Assembly (NCBI GenBank): GCA_031841125.1
Contig: CM063114.1
Span: 5,890,001 to 5,954,000, forward strand
DNA length: 64,000 nucleotides
From: Acanthococcus lagerstroemiae
Lineage: Eukaryota; Arthropoda; Insecta; Hemiptera; Eriococcidae
Direction of reading: 5' to 3'
Positions 45,926 through 59,100 of the stretch are shown here, in pieces. The notes beneath the pieces were generated by a model. It was not told where the DNA came from and ran no database searches. It saw only the letters and a list, made by a program, of their open reading frames with translations. Each line of letters begins with the position of its first letter. The stretch's first letter is position 1. The position numbers and the translations under genes were made by a program.

Positions 45926-46090
45926 TATAGGCGGATCCAAGAATTCCTCAAGGGGAGAGGGGGTGAAAAAACCAAGAATAATGATACTAATATTAAATAA
46001 ACACTATCTAGTGGCGGATTATTTTGTATTTTTAAATTTAAAAATTAAGTTCGATGGGGGTTTAGGCCTCCTCCCCTGGATCCGTCTATA
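45926..46090. mobile_element. 165-bp MITE with perfect 8-bp TSD
   Basis: Flanked by GGAACAAT (45918-45925 and 46091-46098). The ends are TATAGGCGGATCCAAG and CTGGATCCGTCTATA, an imperfect 14-bp inverted pair. The interior has GATGGGGGTTTAGGCCTCC, a block that also appears in diverged form at about 45205-45235. An 8-bp duplication fits hAT or P-type elements. Confidence 0.8.
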
Positions 46091-46099
46091 GGAACAATA

Positions 46100-47890
46100 C
46101 ATAATCAGTCTAGCACTAATATCTAAGACCTAGAGATTTCACAAGTTGAAAAACGAAGTAGCTTTGTATATTAGTGCAAATAGGTACAACCTGATGGGGG
46201 ATAGTTTATACTTTTATAAGTAAAAAGGAAGTATTTTTTGTTTACGATCTGAACAGTACAAATGGGTAATTTTCTCCTCATTTCTGGCATGGAAGGGGTA
46301 TATCCCTGTAATGTTGAAAAATTTTTCAATAGTCACAAGAATTAACGCACCCAACTGTATAAATCTGGGTTTCTCCTCCCACTAATATCGTCTCGGTACA
46401 CCCCTCGTCAGTGCCAGAAAGGTGGAAATGGAAATAAGAAATTTACCCCTTTTTCGTATTTTAATACCTCAACGCATACTCGCAAATAGGGAGTGCTCGC
46501 TCCATCCACTAAAGGCCATTCCAAAGAAGCAAAAGGATTTTTAGGTCACCACCATTGAAGAACTAGAGTACCGAGTCTGGTTTCAGTTGTGCTTCGCCAA
46601 TACTATCACACTTCAGGAGTCAACACTATGAATTATGAAATTCGCCCCTATTGGAGAACTCCGATGTCGGGTCTGATTTCTATTATACTTTGTCAATAGA
46701 AGCCAGGGGAAAAACATCGAGGAAGTCTTATATGAGTTTCAGCAACAAAATTGGTTGCCAAGCGACCTGAAGGAATTTCTGCTATCTTTCGTCTGCTTTT
46801 TTTTTTTTTTTTTTCATTACATCCAATTCAGTCGTTATATTTAACTCAACCCCAATCTTTTTGCATTAGACCTACCAAGTCAACCCCGCTGTATCCGATC
46901 GCCTAGACTCCGAAACATGTACAACTTTTGATTCAGAATCCTATTGCATCCATTTCCCCTCTGAACAATTACACTTACAAGTAGACACAAGAACTGATCA
47001 ACGCAGACGCTCAGACTAAAGTTGAGAATCAGTTGTGGTCGAGATTCTAGAAAATAATTACTCGCCATCAGCAGACATATAATAAGAACAAACAGCTGGG
47101 TGATATCACTATCAAGTAAGCTATGTACATGGAAACAAATATGTTGAACAGCAACATAAGGCGAGATGAAAATATCTTTCGATCATGTTTTTTCTGATCA
47201 CAGGCTGAGCTAGAAGCGGCGTTACAGACCACATTCAATTGGAGAATTCAATAAATGATACATTCACAGAGCAGGTCATTATTCAAACATTCATACTTTA
47301 TAGTAATTATAAGTAAATCACACTCTTATCATAACGTTTAATTACAAATATATTTACAAACACATATATCTAATAGTTATTGAATAACTGTCAATCAAAG
47401 AGGCATGAGAAACACAATGGGACTCGAAAAATCAAAATCAACAATCAACAAGAGTGAGAGTAAGAATTAAGGTATAAGAATACTTGGAGGTAGTTGTACT
47501 ACATATGCATAAAGAAATTCATCAACTTTTAGTTGACTGAATCAGGTTTCAATGGCATATTATGATCCACTATTTCTCGCATGCATTTCTGTCGGCGATG
47601 ATCCTTTCAGACTCAAAGTTGTAGACGCTGTTCATTGCCTCTAAAGACATCACTCATCACACTGCTGTGAAGTTCGACACCACGACACACAGCATGATTA
47701 CGTGCATCCAAGGCAGAATTATTACACCGTCCGCAATGTTAGTGCCAGTAGTGGCGTACGAGTTCTATAGTTACATGAATCCATCAAATTTCGGCCGAAC
47801 AACCAAATTTCATTTACATCGCATGGCCGAAGTTCATCTCCACAAATTGTATTCAGGAATCCAATTACTTAATAACGGGAATTAACTAAA
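46100..47890. other. no supported gene; small local duplication
   Basis: A diverged tandem block (GAACTAGAGTACCGAGTCTG / GAACTCCGATGTCGGGTCTG, each followed by TTTC and TTTG(T/C)CAAT) lies at about 46560-46695. A T run is at 46798. The open frame at 47667-47885 has no recognised features and may include the 3' flank of the bZIP gene. Confidence 0.4.
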
Positions 47891-47893
47891 AAA

Positions 47894-48462
47894 TTAATTA
47901 TTCGAGGTACTTTTAAGGTCACTAGTATCCATTATTGAATTCGTGTCACTCAGTAATGATTCGAGATCGACGTCAACGCCTTCGATTTTAACATTCTGAG
48001 AGGATCCTAAAATGAAAATACGAAGGTTATTATCACTTCAAAAATCAACCATCAGAAGAAAAAAGTAATGAGATAGAATGTTTTAACGCACCCGCATGAG
48101 CTAAAAATAGGTCTTTTAAAAATCCTAATTCCTTGCTCAGTATTTTAATCTTTTCTTCCAACATATCATTTTCTGTTTTTAATTTTTGAACTCGCTGCAT
48201 CGTTTCTTGTGTACGCATACGACTTTTAACTCGACTTTTCTTCACGGCCTGAAAAAAGTAAACACAGATACCGGCAACTGAGGTTCAAGAACTTGTATGT
48301 ATCCAAACGCGTGTGTCAAATATTGATTCATACCTGATTATTCTTATCTCGTTTTTTTCTGTAGTCTTCTTCACTGCTTTCGGGGTCCGGAAGACTGACC
48401 ATTTTTACTGCTTTCGTTCTTGTTTGTGGACGTGTTCCATTTTCTTTGTTCTTGGGTGCCAT
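47894..48462 (-). CDS. CEBPG: C/EBP-gamma-type bZIP transcription factor, 132 aa, three exons
   Basis: Minus-strand coding exons are 48334-48462, 48092-48248 and 47894-48006, all GT-AG and in frame. The N-terminus is MAPKNKENGTRPQTRTKAVK. Residues 34-60 form the basic region (YRKKRDKNNQAVKKSRVKSR), followed by a leucine zipper around RVQKLKTENDMLEEKIKILS and LGFLKDLFLAHAG. RxRNNxAVKKSRxKS and LKxLFLxHA are diagnostic of C/EBP-gamma (Drosophila Irbp18), which lacks a transactivation domain and heterodimerises with other bZIPs, notably ATF4-type partners in stress responses. The acidic C-terminus (VKIEGVDVDLESLLSD) is shorter than in vertebrates. A non-coding 5' exon probably ends at the GTAAGT donor at 48720-48725. 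Confidence 0.93.
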
Positions 48463-49640
48463 TTTTGTACACTCGGTTTACCGCACCTTAAATTACAACA
48501 TCAATAGGGCAATGAAAAACAAATAATAGTTTTTTTCAGATTAGAAAACTACTACAGATAAGCACTCAAGGTAAAAGGTTCGATCATTGTGAAAATGGAA
48601 AAGGCGCAGGCACTCCTCGTAAGAAAGCCATCGGAGAACTATGGCGTGTAAGGTGAAATAATAAGTATTAAATAAAATAATACACGGACCGAACCGTTGA
48701 AACTTGAACGTTATTATGTACTTACGAGATGATGAAATTTTTTCCTGGAGTCTGCCTCAGTGTATGAATCCGGATTTCACGGATTATTGGCAAGGATAAG
48801 AAGGTACAATGAATAAAACTAGAATACTGATGAAGATATCGGAATGCTTTTCATAGAACAAACGTAAAATTAATGTTAATTTTCTAAATTAATGCTATAG
48901 TCAAGATTACAGAAAAACCGAAGTTCAAGTTGCGCAATAATTTTCTGTTTTGTTGTCCTATCTCCTGATTCGGATTCGGATCTTCTTCGTTTTGCTCTTT
49001 GTTTTGCTTTTTGTTCGTTGCCCACTAGCTCTTCGCTCTCTTCGATCTTCGCTCGATGCTATTGGTTCATTATAATGAGAAAAATGTGACCAGAATAAAG
49101 TACCTAAAATACTGAAATGTTTAAATCTTTTTTATAAAGCGTAGTATAATTAAAAAATCATGTCAGGCATGAAGCATCATCAGAAAATTAAATTGTTCCT
49201 TAGCTAACCGTATTTCGTGCTCTGGTAAGGCTTTTTTGATTCTCAAATGTATATTTATCTTTGTTCCAAAGCGCTATCAACTGTTTATCTTGCTGAATTT
49301 TCATTTTCTGTTCTGGGTACTGATAATTTATTGATAAACTCGTCGACTCCACAATTTTATGCTTTTACTTCAGTATTTTCTTTATCTGATTAATTGAAGA
49401 ATTGCAAGTATTTTTTCATATTTCTGATTGCGTCGCCCTTTCCTCACCTTCGTCCAAGTTTATAAGTAGTTTCCCGTCAAATCCTGAATATTATCTGTGC
49501 AGTGACGAGTGAGCATAATCGCCTGCCTATCTTTCGTAAAATTTGAATAATCCCCGCCGAACCATCTGAATGTCGATGTTGAATGCGTAAAACGTGTTTC
49601 CCAGAGACTGCCATATTTTCCTCATTGTTCGGTCAATTCA
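48463..49640. promoter_or_regulatory. shared upstream region of the divergent bZIP and SLC35F6 genes
   Basis: The bZIP gene is transcribed leftward and SLC35F6 rightward from this interval. A minus-strand donor at 48720-48725 and a plus-strand donor at 49641 (TCAATTCA|GTAAGT) place both first exons inside it, so the two transcription starts are probably within about 900 bp. A pyrimidine- and CpG-containing stretch lies at about 48955-49070. No core promoter element was identified with confidence. Confidence 0.45.
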
Positions 49641-50157
49641 GTAAGTATTAATATTTCTCGTGTTTTTCTCATAATTCATGAATCATCCACAGTTTTAACA
49701 GTACTAGAATCATAGTCAAGTTTTTCCAAGCTTTGTCTTAGATATTCAGTAGTAGTCCAAACTGAAATCGTTCTTGGATTTGTGCATTCAAAATAAAATG
49801 TTTGAAAGTACTGAAGTGCGGGATGTGCATTGTGAACGCGGATTCATTGTTGGAAACCGTTTCACTTCTTTGTATTTGGTCAGCAATTGAAAACTACTCC
49901 TGATTCACGACTTATCTCGACTTTGAAAAAATAGTTTGACCTAGTAATTCCATTCCATAAATGGGTATTCTAACTGCAGTATCTTGCGTGTTTTAAAGAG
50001 CATCCAGTTTCTCCCTTCTCCCCATGGTAAAAAAGATTTTTTTTTATCTTTGCAATCATAGAATCATAATTTATCTGGATAAATCGTTTCTTGATTGAAT
50101 TATGTGTTGCAAGCTTACAAGTAATCTAAATATTTTTATGTATCCTGCAGGTGAAAC

Positions 50158-53100
50158 ATGGAGTTCACCCGATACCAAGTCTTACTGGCCGTCGTTATGG
50201 TAGCCACCGGCTCAATCAACACCCTGAGCACGAAGTTAGTTATTGATAGTTCATGTATTTGCATGCGTGTTATTGTATGGGAGGGGCTTGATATATGTAT
50301 CTTCTTCTTTCAGGTGGGCTGATCATCTGAGAGCAAAAGGGCTCAGATGGTGTGGAACGACCATTTGATCATCCCTTTGTTCAAGCCTGTGTTATGTTTA
50401 TTGGAGAAGTGTTATGTCTGCTCACATTCAAAATTTTGTTCACTTACTTCACAAGAAGACAGGTATGTGAACAAGAATGATGCGATTTTCCGTTTTTCCT
50501 ATCGTGATGTAATAAGGGGGGTGAACCTCTATTTCGTTGGAGGAATGTAGAAAATTATATATTTTAAGGATCTTTAATGTTTGTTCGTATCTAATCTCGT
50601 TTATCATCGTTCAGTACCCTTATGATTATTACCAGTTCGCATTTAGAATCACCCTCGTATTATGTGCTCAAGGAGAACTAATTCCCTATGAATGACCTAC
50701 CCGCATTGCCTGTATTAGAAATGTACTTTGAAGTGGTAGGCATCTGCAGGTGAAATGAGTAAGCTGCTGCGAATAAGGAATAAAATTCGTTGTCCTCGTT
50801 AGAAATGTATAGACGTGTTCAATACTTTTGGAATTCGTTAAAAATTGAGAATTGATTGAGGGTGAAAGTTTGTTAAAACTGATTCTCCGCCCCTCTATAA
50901 GTTGAAATAGTTTTCAAAACGAAATTTCTGCTGGAACGTTTGTACAGGAAGGCTGATCCTTGCTCTCCGTGTAAAAAGATACGAACTGTCGATGTTTGTC
51001 CCGTTTGGGATTATCTTGTGAGTGGGAGCGCCGTACTTCCCAATACCTTGTAGTTATGATTCATTACTAGCTGCTTCCTGTTCTGTGTTACGTATTACTT
51101 TTCTATCAATCAGAAAATACTGTCGTTTAAATCCCAGGAGAATAATTATCACTGTTATGTATCAGAAGTAATATATTCTCTTCCCTTCAGATATTTTAGG
51201 TAAATGTGTTGAATACCTTCCTTTTTTTCTGCTATGAATTGAATTAATTATTAGTTACGATTGTGCTAGGTGGTAATCGAAGATGTGGAAATCATTCGCG
51301 GAAACCAGAATTTCAACCCACTGATCTTCTTTCCACCAGCAATGTTTGATATGGTAGCTACATCTCTTATGTATGTTGGTCTAAACATGACGTATGCGTC
51401 CAGTTTCCAAATGTTAAGAGGTAAATTGATAACTTTTTATTTGGATCAGTACCAAGGGATGACAAATGAAGGCATTCATTGCTTTCTGGCTGCTTAAGTA
51501 GCCCGGTGTATTTACGTCTTGCTAATCCAATGCAAAATTGTGTCATAAATCTACAAAAGCTAGCCTCTCCTAAAAATTCGTTTGATTTTTTTTCGCAGGC
51601 TCCGTCATCGTATTTGTTGCCTTATTGTCAACCAGTTTTGTCGGTCGAACCATTAATCGAAACCACTGGTGTGGCATTGGCTTCATAATTCTAGGATTAG
51701 TCATCGTCGGCTGGTCAGACATGTCTTCAACGAGTAGCGACAGGGATACAAATAGTATTATAACAGGTTAGCAATAAATGTTGCAGTTGAGTCGACTTTG
51801 TGTGTTCAGATGTATCAGTACAGTATTTAATATATTGTGTTTTGTTGTTACAGGGGATCTGTTGATTATAATAGCCCAGATAATCACAGCTTGCCAGATG
51901 GTATACGAGGAAAAATACGTTGTCGATAAAGATATACCGCCGTTGCAGGCTGTCGGCTGGGAAGGTGAGTCACCTGGGCTCGTTTACTCACAAGTGTTCC
52001 TAGTTGGTGTTTGATTTTCAGCTAGAAACTGAACAAACCGTATGTGATGAGAAAGACTCAAAGCGAGCCAGGGCCCATTTGCTCTTCCTCGAACAAAGCG
52101 TGTCTTCGAGATTATGCCACCGTTCTGTATTCGACAGTAGGATGGCTTTACATATGAGAAAAGAGAGGGAGCTGGAGAGGTTGACCTTTTGTAAAATGCC
52201 AGTGGAAGCGGAGGAAATAATCTTGGAGAATCTGTCACCGTAACTGTCCTTTTCTGTCGATCGAAGGAATCAATAATTGACCGTATTGGGAAATTAAACA
52301 AAAGTAGCTATGTTGGCAGCTCTGCTGCCAGGGGATAATTCTACTCATAGTGATCTTTGAAGGCCTTTGGTGCATCATAAAAATCGTTTTTGAAAACAAG
52401 TTGGTTGAAATGATTTCAGCTATAGCATTGAGCTATCAGGATAAAAAAGAATTACCTCCATGGACACTTTTTTAATGAAATTACGATTTTTGACGTAGTA
52501 GAATAGGGAAGCTGAAATAATCCCCCAGATGTATCCAGTGTGTTGAGTGTGTTGAGTGTGTTGAGTATTACTTAGTTTGTGTTAGTGTGCTACACTAGCG
52601 CTACCTAAGCAATGTGAACATCCCAATTGTAAGAGTGCTTCGATTTTTCTGAGTCATTCTTGGAGACCCTTTTGTGGCTGGAAAAATCACCCCAGGGGTT
52701 GGTTATATCATAGTTTGAACTTTGACTCGCACGCAAACTGACTGAATACGTTGTGATAGTCAGCCAATGTGTTGTACTCTTGTCGTAGAGAAGACCGTCT
52801 TTTTCGTGGAAATATTGACTCCATAGAAAACACGGAGCAAAGATCACATTTCACTGAGATAGAAATTTGTTAGAAATAGAATTTACAAAAGCTAACCTCT
52901 GATTAAATATATATAGATTCACGGCCGAATCTCAAATGAGAGGCAAACAGACTGGAAAGAATGCTTTTTAAAAGAATTCAAACGAGTCGTTTTGCAGTAA
53001 ATGCAAAGTAGCAGCGAAAGCGGCGAGAAAGCGAGTGTGTAGAGCACACGAAAGCTATATGAAAAAAGTGGACGATTGAAAAATGGAAAATGTAAGCGAT

Positions 53101-56100
53101 GACGGTGACTTGCAGGAAGGAGCGTGTCGAGTGCAGGTTTGGAAATGCAATTCGATAAGAGGGAAGAAATGACAATAGAGAGAGAGAAGAGGATTACGTG
53201 TGCGGAATCTTACATATATACCTCTGCTTTTTAACAAATTTCTTAGTCTCAGGCATGCTTGGGCGTCGTTCTGTTCAAGAACGACTCGTTCCAGGTCGTT
53301 CACAGGTTCAGGCTGACCACTCAGTCACTTTTTTCACCTTATGTCACCTCTGGTCACCTTTGATCATTTTTTTGAAATTTGGTCTCAAAAGTCACTTTTT
53401 AATCAAAAAAGTCACTTTAAAAAATTTTCCTTTAAAAAAATATAAAAAATGCTCATTTTAACTATTATCAATTTATCGAGAGAAAAAAACTGAAAAAAGT
53501 GTTTCTTCAATCTGATATGTGATGTAAGTATACAAGACAAGTGTGCGTGAGTCGAGTGTGTGATGCTGCGAAAAACTTGTGATGTATGTTTTTTTCAAGA
53601 CATGAGAGCCGAAGATTACATAAAGTCTGAAGGAGAATAATTTTTAGTCGAAAATATGGTGATTTTTTGGTCACTTTTCGGTCCCTTTTTTTTAACGAAA
53701 TGGGTCACTTTTATCACCTTTTTCAGAGAAAATTTGAGTGGTCAGCCTGCAGGTTTTTTTGTGAACGAGGAACGGAACAGGAACGACTTCATGTATGAAA
53801 TGAACGGAACATAATTTTCTTGTGAACTGAACGACTGAACAAGTCGTTCTTCTGGTTTTTACTGTAGCGTGTCCATTCTCTGGAAAACCTGGAAAAGTTA
53901 GGGAACTTTTTCCGTCTGGAAAAGTCAGGGAAAAGTGAGGGAATTCTGGAATTTTCAGCATTCTTCACCTAAGTTAGGTAATTAAAAAAAAAAAAAAAAA
54001 AATCAACTGCGAAATTCTGTAGTATTTCAAACAGATTTTATCCTATTTCTTATAAAAAGATTTTTCCTTCGTTTCGCTCAGGCAATTTTCTTTTTCTTTT
54101 TCTTTCAGGAGAAGGACGTTGGTAATACAACCCGCCCCTCTCCTATCACAGTAGTACAGAGTGTGTTGGTGTGATGAAATCGCTTTCATGGTATTCGTTT
54201 CCGGTCTATATTTCTATTAAGGCTGCTATACACTTAACGTATTTCGTACCTATGTATTTCGTGATTTTTCAGGAACCATTTCCCGAAAAATATAACGAAA
54301 CGCGAACCAATTCCTATACACTTCTCCCAATATCAGCTGTTTCGTGTTTCATGTTTTAATTCTTCATGTTCGCAAGAATCTGAAAATCAGTGCAAAAAGA
54401 CGCGAAAATGAGAAAATATTCGGTCTAACTCCTCTCCTCAGGGTAAAAATTTTTTGAGAAAGTCGTAATGAAACGAAAATTTGAAAACCAATGAAATAAT
54501 CACCTTCTGGGACATATCGGTTTATTTTCGGTTCCCTTCTCCTTCGCAAATGTAGATAAGGGTGAATGAAAGGGACTTCCGAGATTTTGGAGGAAGAGTA
54601 ATTAATCCACAAAATTTGAAAAAAATCAAAACATCGCATCATAGTTACTATCGCATTACGAAAGAGTCCATTGTTTTCAAAAATATGACCTTTCTATTGT
54701 ATCTGTCGATACTCTTCAATTGAAGCCTCTTCCGCCTCTCCTGGTGCCATAATTTTTCAGATCCGAACTACCTTTTTACTTTCATAGCATTTGTCGTTAG
54801 ATATGCTGCAGCTTTTTCGTCCTCGGTTCCTGAATTTATTTTAATAGTTATTTTCCCTCCCCCTAAACCATTGAGGTTCCACAGGGGAGGGACTAACTGC
54901 GGTTACTCTGGTTTTCTTCAAGTTCCAAATTCTTACGAGATTCTAAATTCAGGTTTTTGGACAGGATAGCCAACCAAGCTCTAAGTCGCTGATTTCGAAT
55001 TTTGTCTCAGATTTTTATTCGCCCGTCGTAATACGAATTCAGCATCTCCGGCGAAAAATAAGTATCGAAATAGGGGTGGTTTTGTGTCGCTGATTTCGAA
55101 TATCGCTTCCGATTTTAATCTGGACCAAATTTAAGCTCATGTGCCTCTTCAGTCAACCGTTGCTTGTCCTACGCTCTTGCTACCTCATTGGTCGCACCAG
55201 AAGGGACAGGATCCAAAAATTACCCCTAAAATTGAATACAGCGACCTCGAAAACCTATAAAATTCGACCCTCCCCCCTTGCATGTGTAATTTGTATTTAA
55301 AGGGTCTAGAAAATTGAAAAATTGGCCTGGAAAACCTGGAAAAGCCAGGGGAAATCATTTCCGAACAAGAATGGACACCCTGTTGTTCTTTTTTCCCCAT
55401 TCTATTCAGCAAAAGGGAACCAACGTCGAGTGGATCTGGATACCTATACTTTTCAGTATGTTACCTTCATCACTTGAAATTCTGAAGGACCATAAATGTG
55501 CCAAACGTTTGTTCGTAAGATACAATATACTGGAGTGCCGTCCAGTGCGGTACTTGAGCGGATTTTCTCCATTAATGGACATATTTTGTCGTCAGACCGA
55601 GGAAGACTCACGGACAAGCACTTCGACGACTGTGCCATAATAATAAAAGTTAATTTTATATAAAATGAAACGAAACTTTTTTAATTTAATGAGCCAAATG
55701 TCACATGTCAGTGTGTTTTAAAAAATATAATACTAGAGTACCATTCCCTGAGGCAGTTGAGCAAATTTTCTTCATTAGTAGACAAATTTTAGCATCAAAC
55801 CAAATTAGACTGTCACACAAACAATATTAAGCATAAAAATTGAACTTATTTTGTTTACTTTACTTTTTATTTTATTTTATTTTTGTGAACCCGAATCAGT
55901 TGTCAAGAAGTGCACTGGACGCGGACGATAGAAATCTTAGATCAATTAGTTGTTAAGGGTCGAGGAGCACATCAACAGATGATAGCCCGTGGACCTAAAT
56001 AGGTCATCCCAATGCTCGTTATTCCAGTCACTTTTATCAAGAGCGGAGGGTTAAGACATGAAACCCTTTGCCTACTATGATCAGAGTTTGTATATTTAAA

Positions 56101-59100
56101 ACACTGTGTGTTTTAAACAGTGTTTAGACTAGTAGGAAAAAACTCTCGTATTAGATATTTAAAACTTTTTTCTCAAGTTTGCTTTCCCCTACGTGTAGCA
56201 CATTTTCTTGTGGTTTGCTTCACATTTTCGCAGTCTTCGCCTTCGCTTTCCGGAAAACAAATTTTGTTGCAACAAAAAAGGAATAAAAAAGGTAAAGCAA
56301 TATACGAAATAGAGGCAGTATTCTTGTTTTTTATTATGAGATCGAGAACAAAATAAAAAATCAACTTTTGATGTAGGTAAGAACATCAAGAACAACCGGG
56401 TTATTCGTTGGTACTTACTATTAGTCTTGTGGAAGTCAGGAAGTTGCCTAATTATGTGTTTAAAACACTCTTGAAAAAACTGGGGTGCTTAAAACAAAAG
56501 ACATTTTTTTACCAACCCTTTTGCTACAGCCGGCACCACTGATGCAGTTTTTTAATGACATTTTTTAGATTTTTTTCGTTTTATTTGCATACAAAAGAAA
56601 AGGCGCTGATATGATAAATACAATAATAATAACAATTTTTGGAACAATGGAATGTGATACGTGAATAATTATTTAAAAAGTGGTACGTCAGATCTCATAT
56701 ATCAATCTCAGTCTTATTACAATTATTGAAGATACGGTTTCCAAACTGCTCTTAGTAAAGAGAAATCGAAGTACGATTTTCAGCGCTACCTAGTGGCCAA
56801 TGCGAGCACTACAAAAGTAACTTTATAGAATCTCGATACCTCGTTCGATGGTCGAATTACGCGCATTCAAGGGTTTTGTTGTTTTCTTGTATTACGTCCA
56901 GTGTCAAACTGCCTTTTGTCCACGACTTTCGGTCACTTTTCCTTCAATAATTCTCGATAGGCTGCATTCTCATTTTTGTGCGTCTTTGGTAGCAGTGTTG
57001 GAACGAACGAAACCGAATCCGAACCATTCAAATTCAACAGTTTTTGAGACCGAACAAAACCTTTATGTGCAAAGACAAATTAAGACTAAACCTAAACTGA
57101 ACTGGTATTAACCAAATACAAACCAAATGTTTGAAATGTTGTTTAACTGAACCAACGATTGCTCTACTGCGTCAAGACCGTTAACATAATGAAAAGTCCA
57201 ATCGGTCTTGGTCAAAGCGTTTTCGTTTCTTTCTTCTTTGTTGCCGCTATAAAGAGTTAGATATTTGAACTGATCTACAGAATAATTCAACCTGCCAATG
57301 CCCATTCCCAAGTAAGTCGATGCTACAGTTCATATCTTATGGTTGGTTTCCAATTATGGCTGATTTGACTATAGAAATGATGAGATTTTTATTTTGTTTG
57401 AGAAAGATCTTTTGAGCCCGACTGAAACCGATTCATTATGTGAAGTGAAGACCATAACCAAAACCGGCTCAGCAATGAAAGACCGAAATAAGACCCTTTC
57501 AGTATTTTAAATCGGTCTCATGACCGAAACCGAAACCTCTTGAGAAATTAAATGGAAGTTCCGAACTGAAACCAACCTAAATGGAAGGTACAAAGCCCGA
57601 AACCGATCAAAACGAAAAATTGAATCGGTTCCAAACACTGTTTGGTAGTATGGTAGAGGATTCAGGCTACTCGCTTGTACCATTTACAGAAGTTTTAAAT
57701 GAACTGGTACAGTGTAGCACAGTTTTTATCGATTTCCCCCAAAAAGAATTTTGGACTAAGGGCAGTTTGGAAACCGTATCTTCAATTACTAGGAACCCCA
57801 TGATGAAAATGATTAGGGTGACTATGACATGTGTATGAAGGTGACCCATGGATTGGGATGAAGAGAAATGTGGAGAAATAAGCTTGAACACTATTCCTTC
57901 TTCCTTCAAGATTCAAGAACCACACCCCCTCATGAAAATTAATGAAAACGTAGGAAACTGTTTGTTTCGAAGAACTGGATGAACGAAATTCACTAATGAA
58001 CGGAACGGGAACGACTTCATGTCTAAAATGAACGGAACGTGAACGAGTTGTTTACAAAGTAAACGAGAACGGAACGAGTTTAAGTCGTTCACAAACAACG
58101 CCCAAGCATGGTCTCAGGCAGGGACTGAAAGCTAGCTAATAGCCAATAGCTAATAGCTGATAGCTTTAACATTTTCCTCTAAGCTGATAGCTAGCTAAAA
58201 GCTATTGAAAATCTGCACATTAAGCAATAGCCAGCTAATAGCCGACATTTGAATGGCTTTTTGTGATTTTTTTGACGTTATCAATACTGTCTTTGGAAAA
58301 GGTACTTAAAATCAGGTGAGATAAGCCAAGGGAAAGCCATCGCGTTCAAATCAGTGTTGTTAGACATAACAAAACAAAATGACAATTGAATTTTAGGAAT
58401 TTTGTCATAATGACAAAAGTCATATGACAAAATGGAAATGACATAACAAAAAAATGAATCAATGACAAAACAAAATGACAAAACAATTTTGTCATGACAT
58501 TTTGTCATTCCAATATTACGTTGGTGGAAAAGAACAAGGATCAAGAAGTTAAGGAAGACTAGAAGAACATGGAACTAGTGTCTTAGAAAATGTATCTAAA
58601 CCAACCTATGCATTAGGTCCTTTTTCTCAGACACTTTTTGTTAAAGAAGTGATCAGCTATCAGCAAGGCCAGATTTAGGGGGGGAGGCAGGAGGACCCCG
58701 GGCCCGCACAAATTGGGGGCCCGCACATCCTATAACTAATTCCGTAAAGCTGATGATGGATGTTATTAAATAGCTCTTAAAAAAAAAAAAAACTAATAAT
58801 AATGACGATGATGACGGATGACAGTATTAATAATAATGAAAATTAATGATGATCTATGTTGCTAAAAAAATTTTTTGGGGGGCCCACACAAAATTTGGGC
58901 CCCGGGCCCGCAAGTGCCTAAATCAGGCCCTGGCTATCAGCCATCAGCCTCAAAACTTAAGAAGTCAACCCAAGCCAGAGGAGTGATCACGTATGATTTA
59001 CTGTAAGCGTGTGATTGGTAGGATTGGATTGTATGTAAAAATAGTAAAATACCTGAAAATTTGTGGATATGACAAAATGACAAAATAATTTTGTCATGAC

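Larger units (their letters stand above)
53254..58110. mobile_element. hAT element, 4.86 kb, CATGCTTGGGCG termini (level 2a)
   Basis: It starts CATGCTTGGGCGTCGTT and ends AACAACGCCCAAGCATG, flanked by GTCTCAGG on both sides (53246-53253 and 58111-58118). Subterminal arrays of GAACGA(C/A)(T/G)...GTTCAC and GAACGGAAC variants sit at both ends. It contains hAT transposase relics at 55523-55663 and 55717-55830, and nested elements at 53309-53749, 53865-55382 and 56993-57640. It is inactive. Confidence 0.85.
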
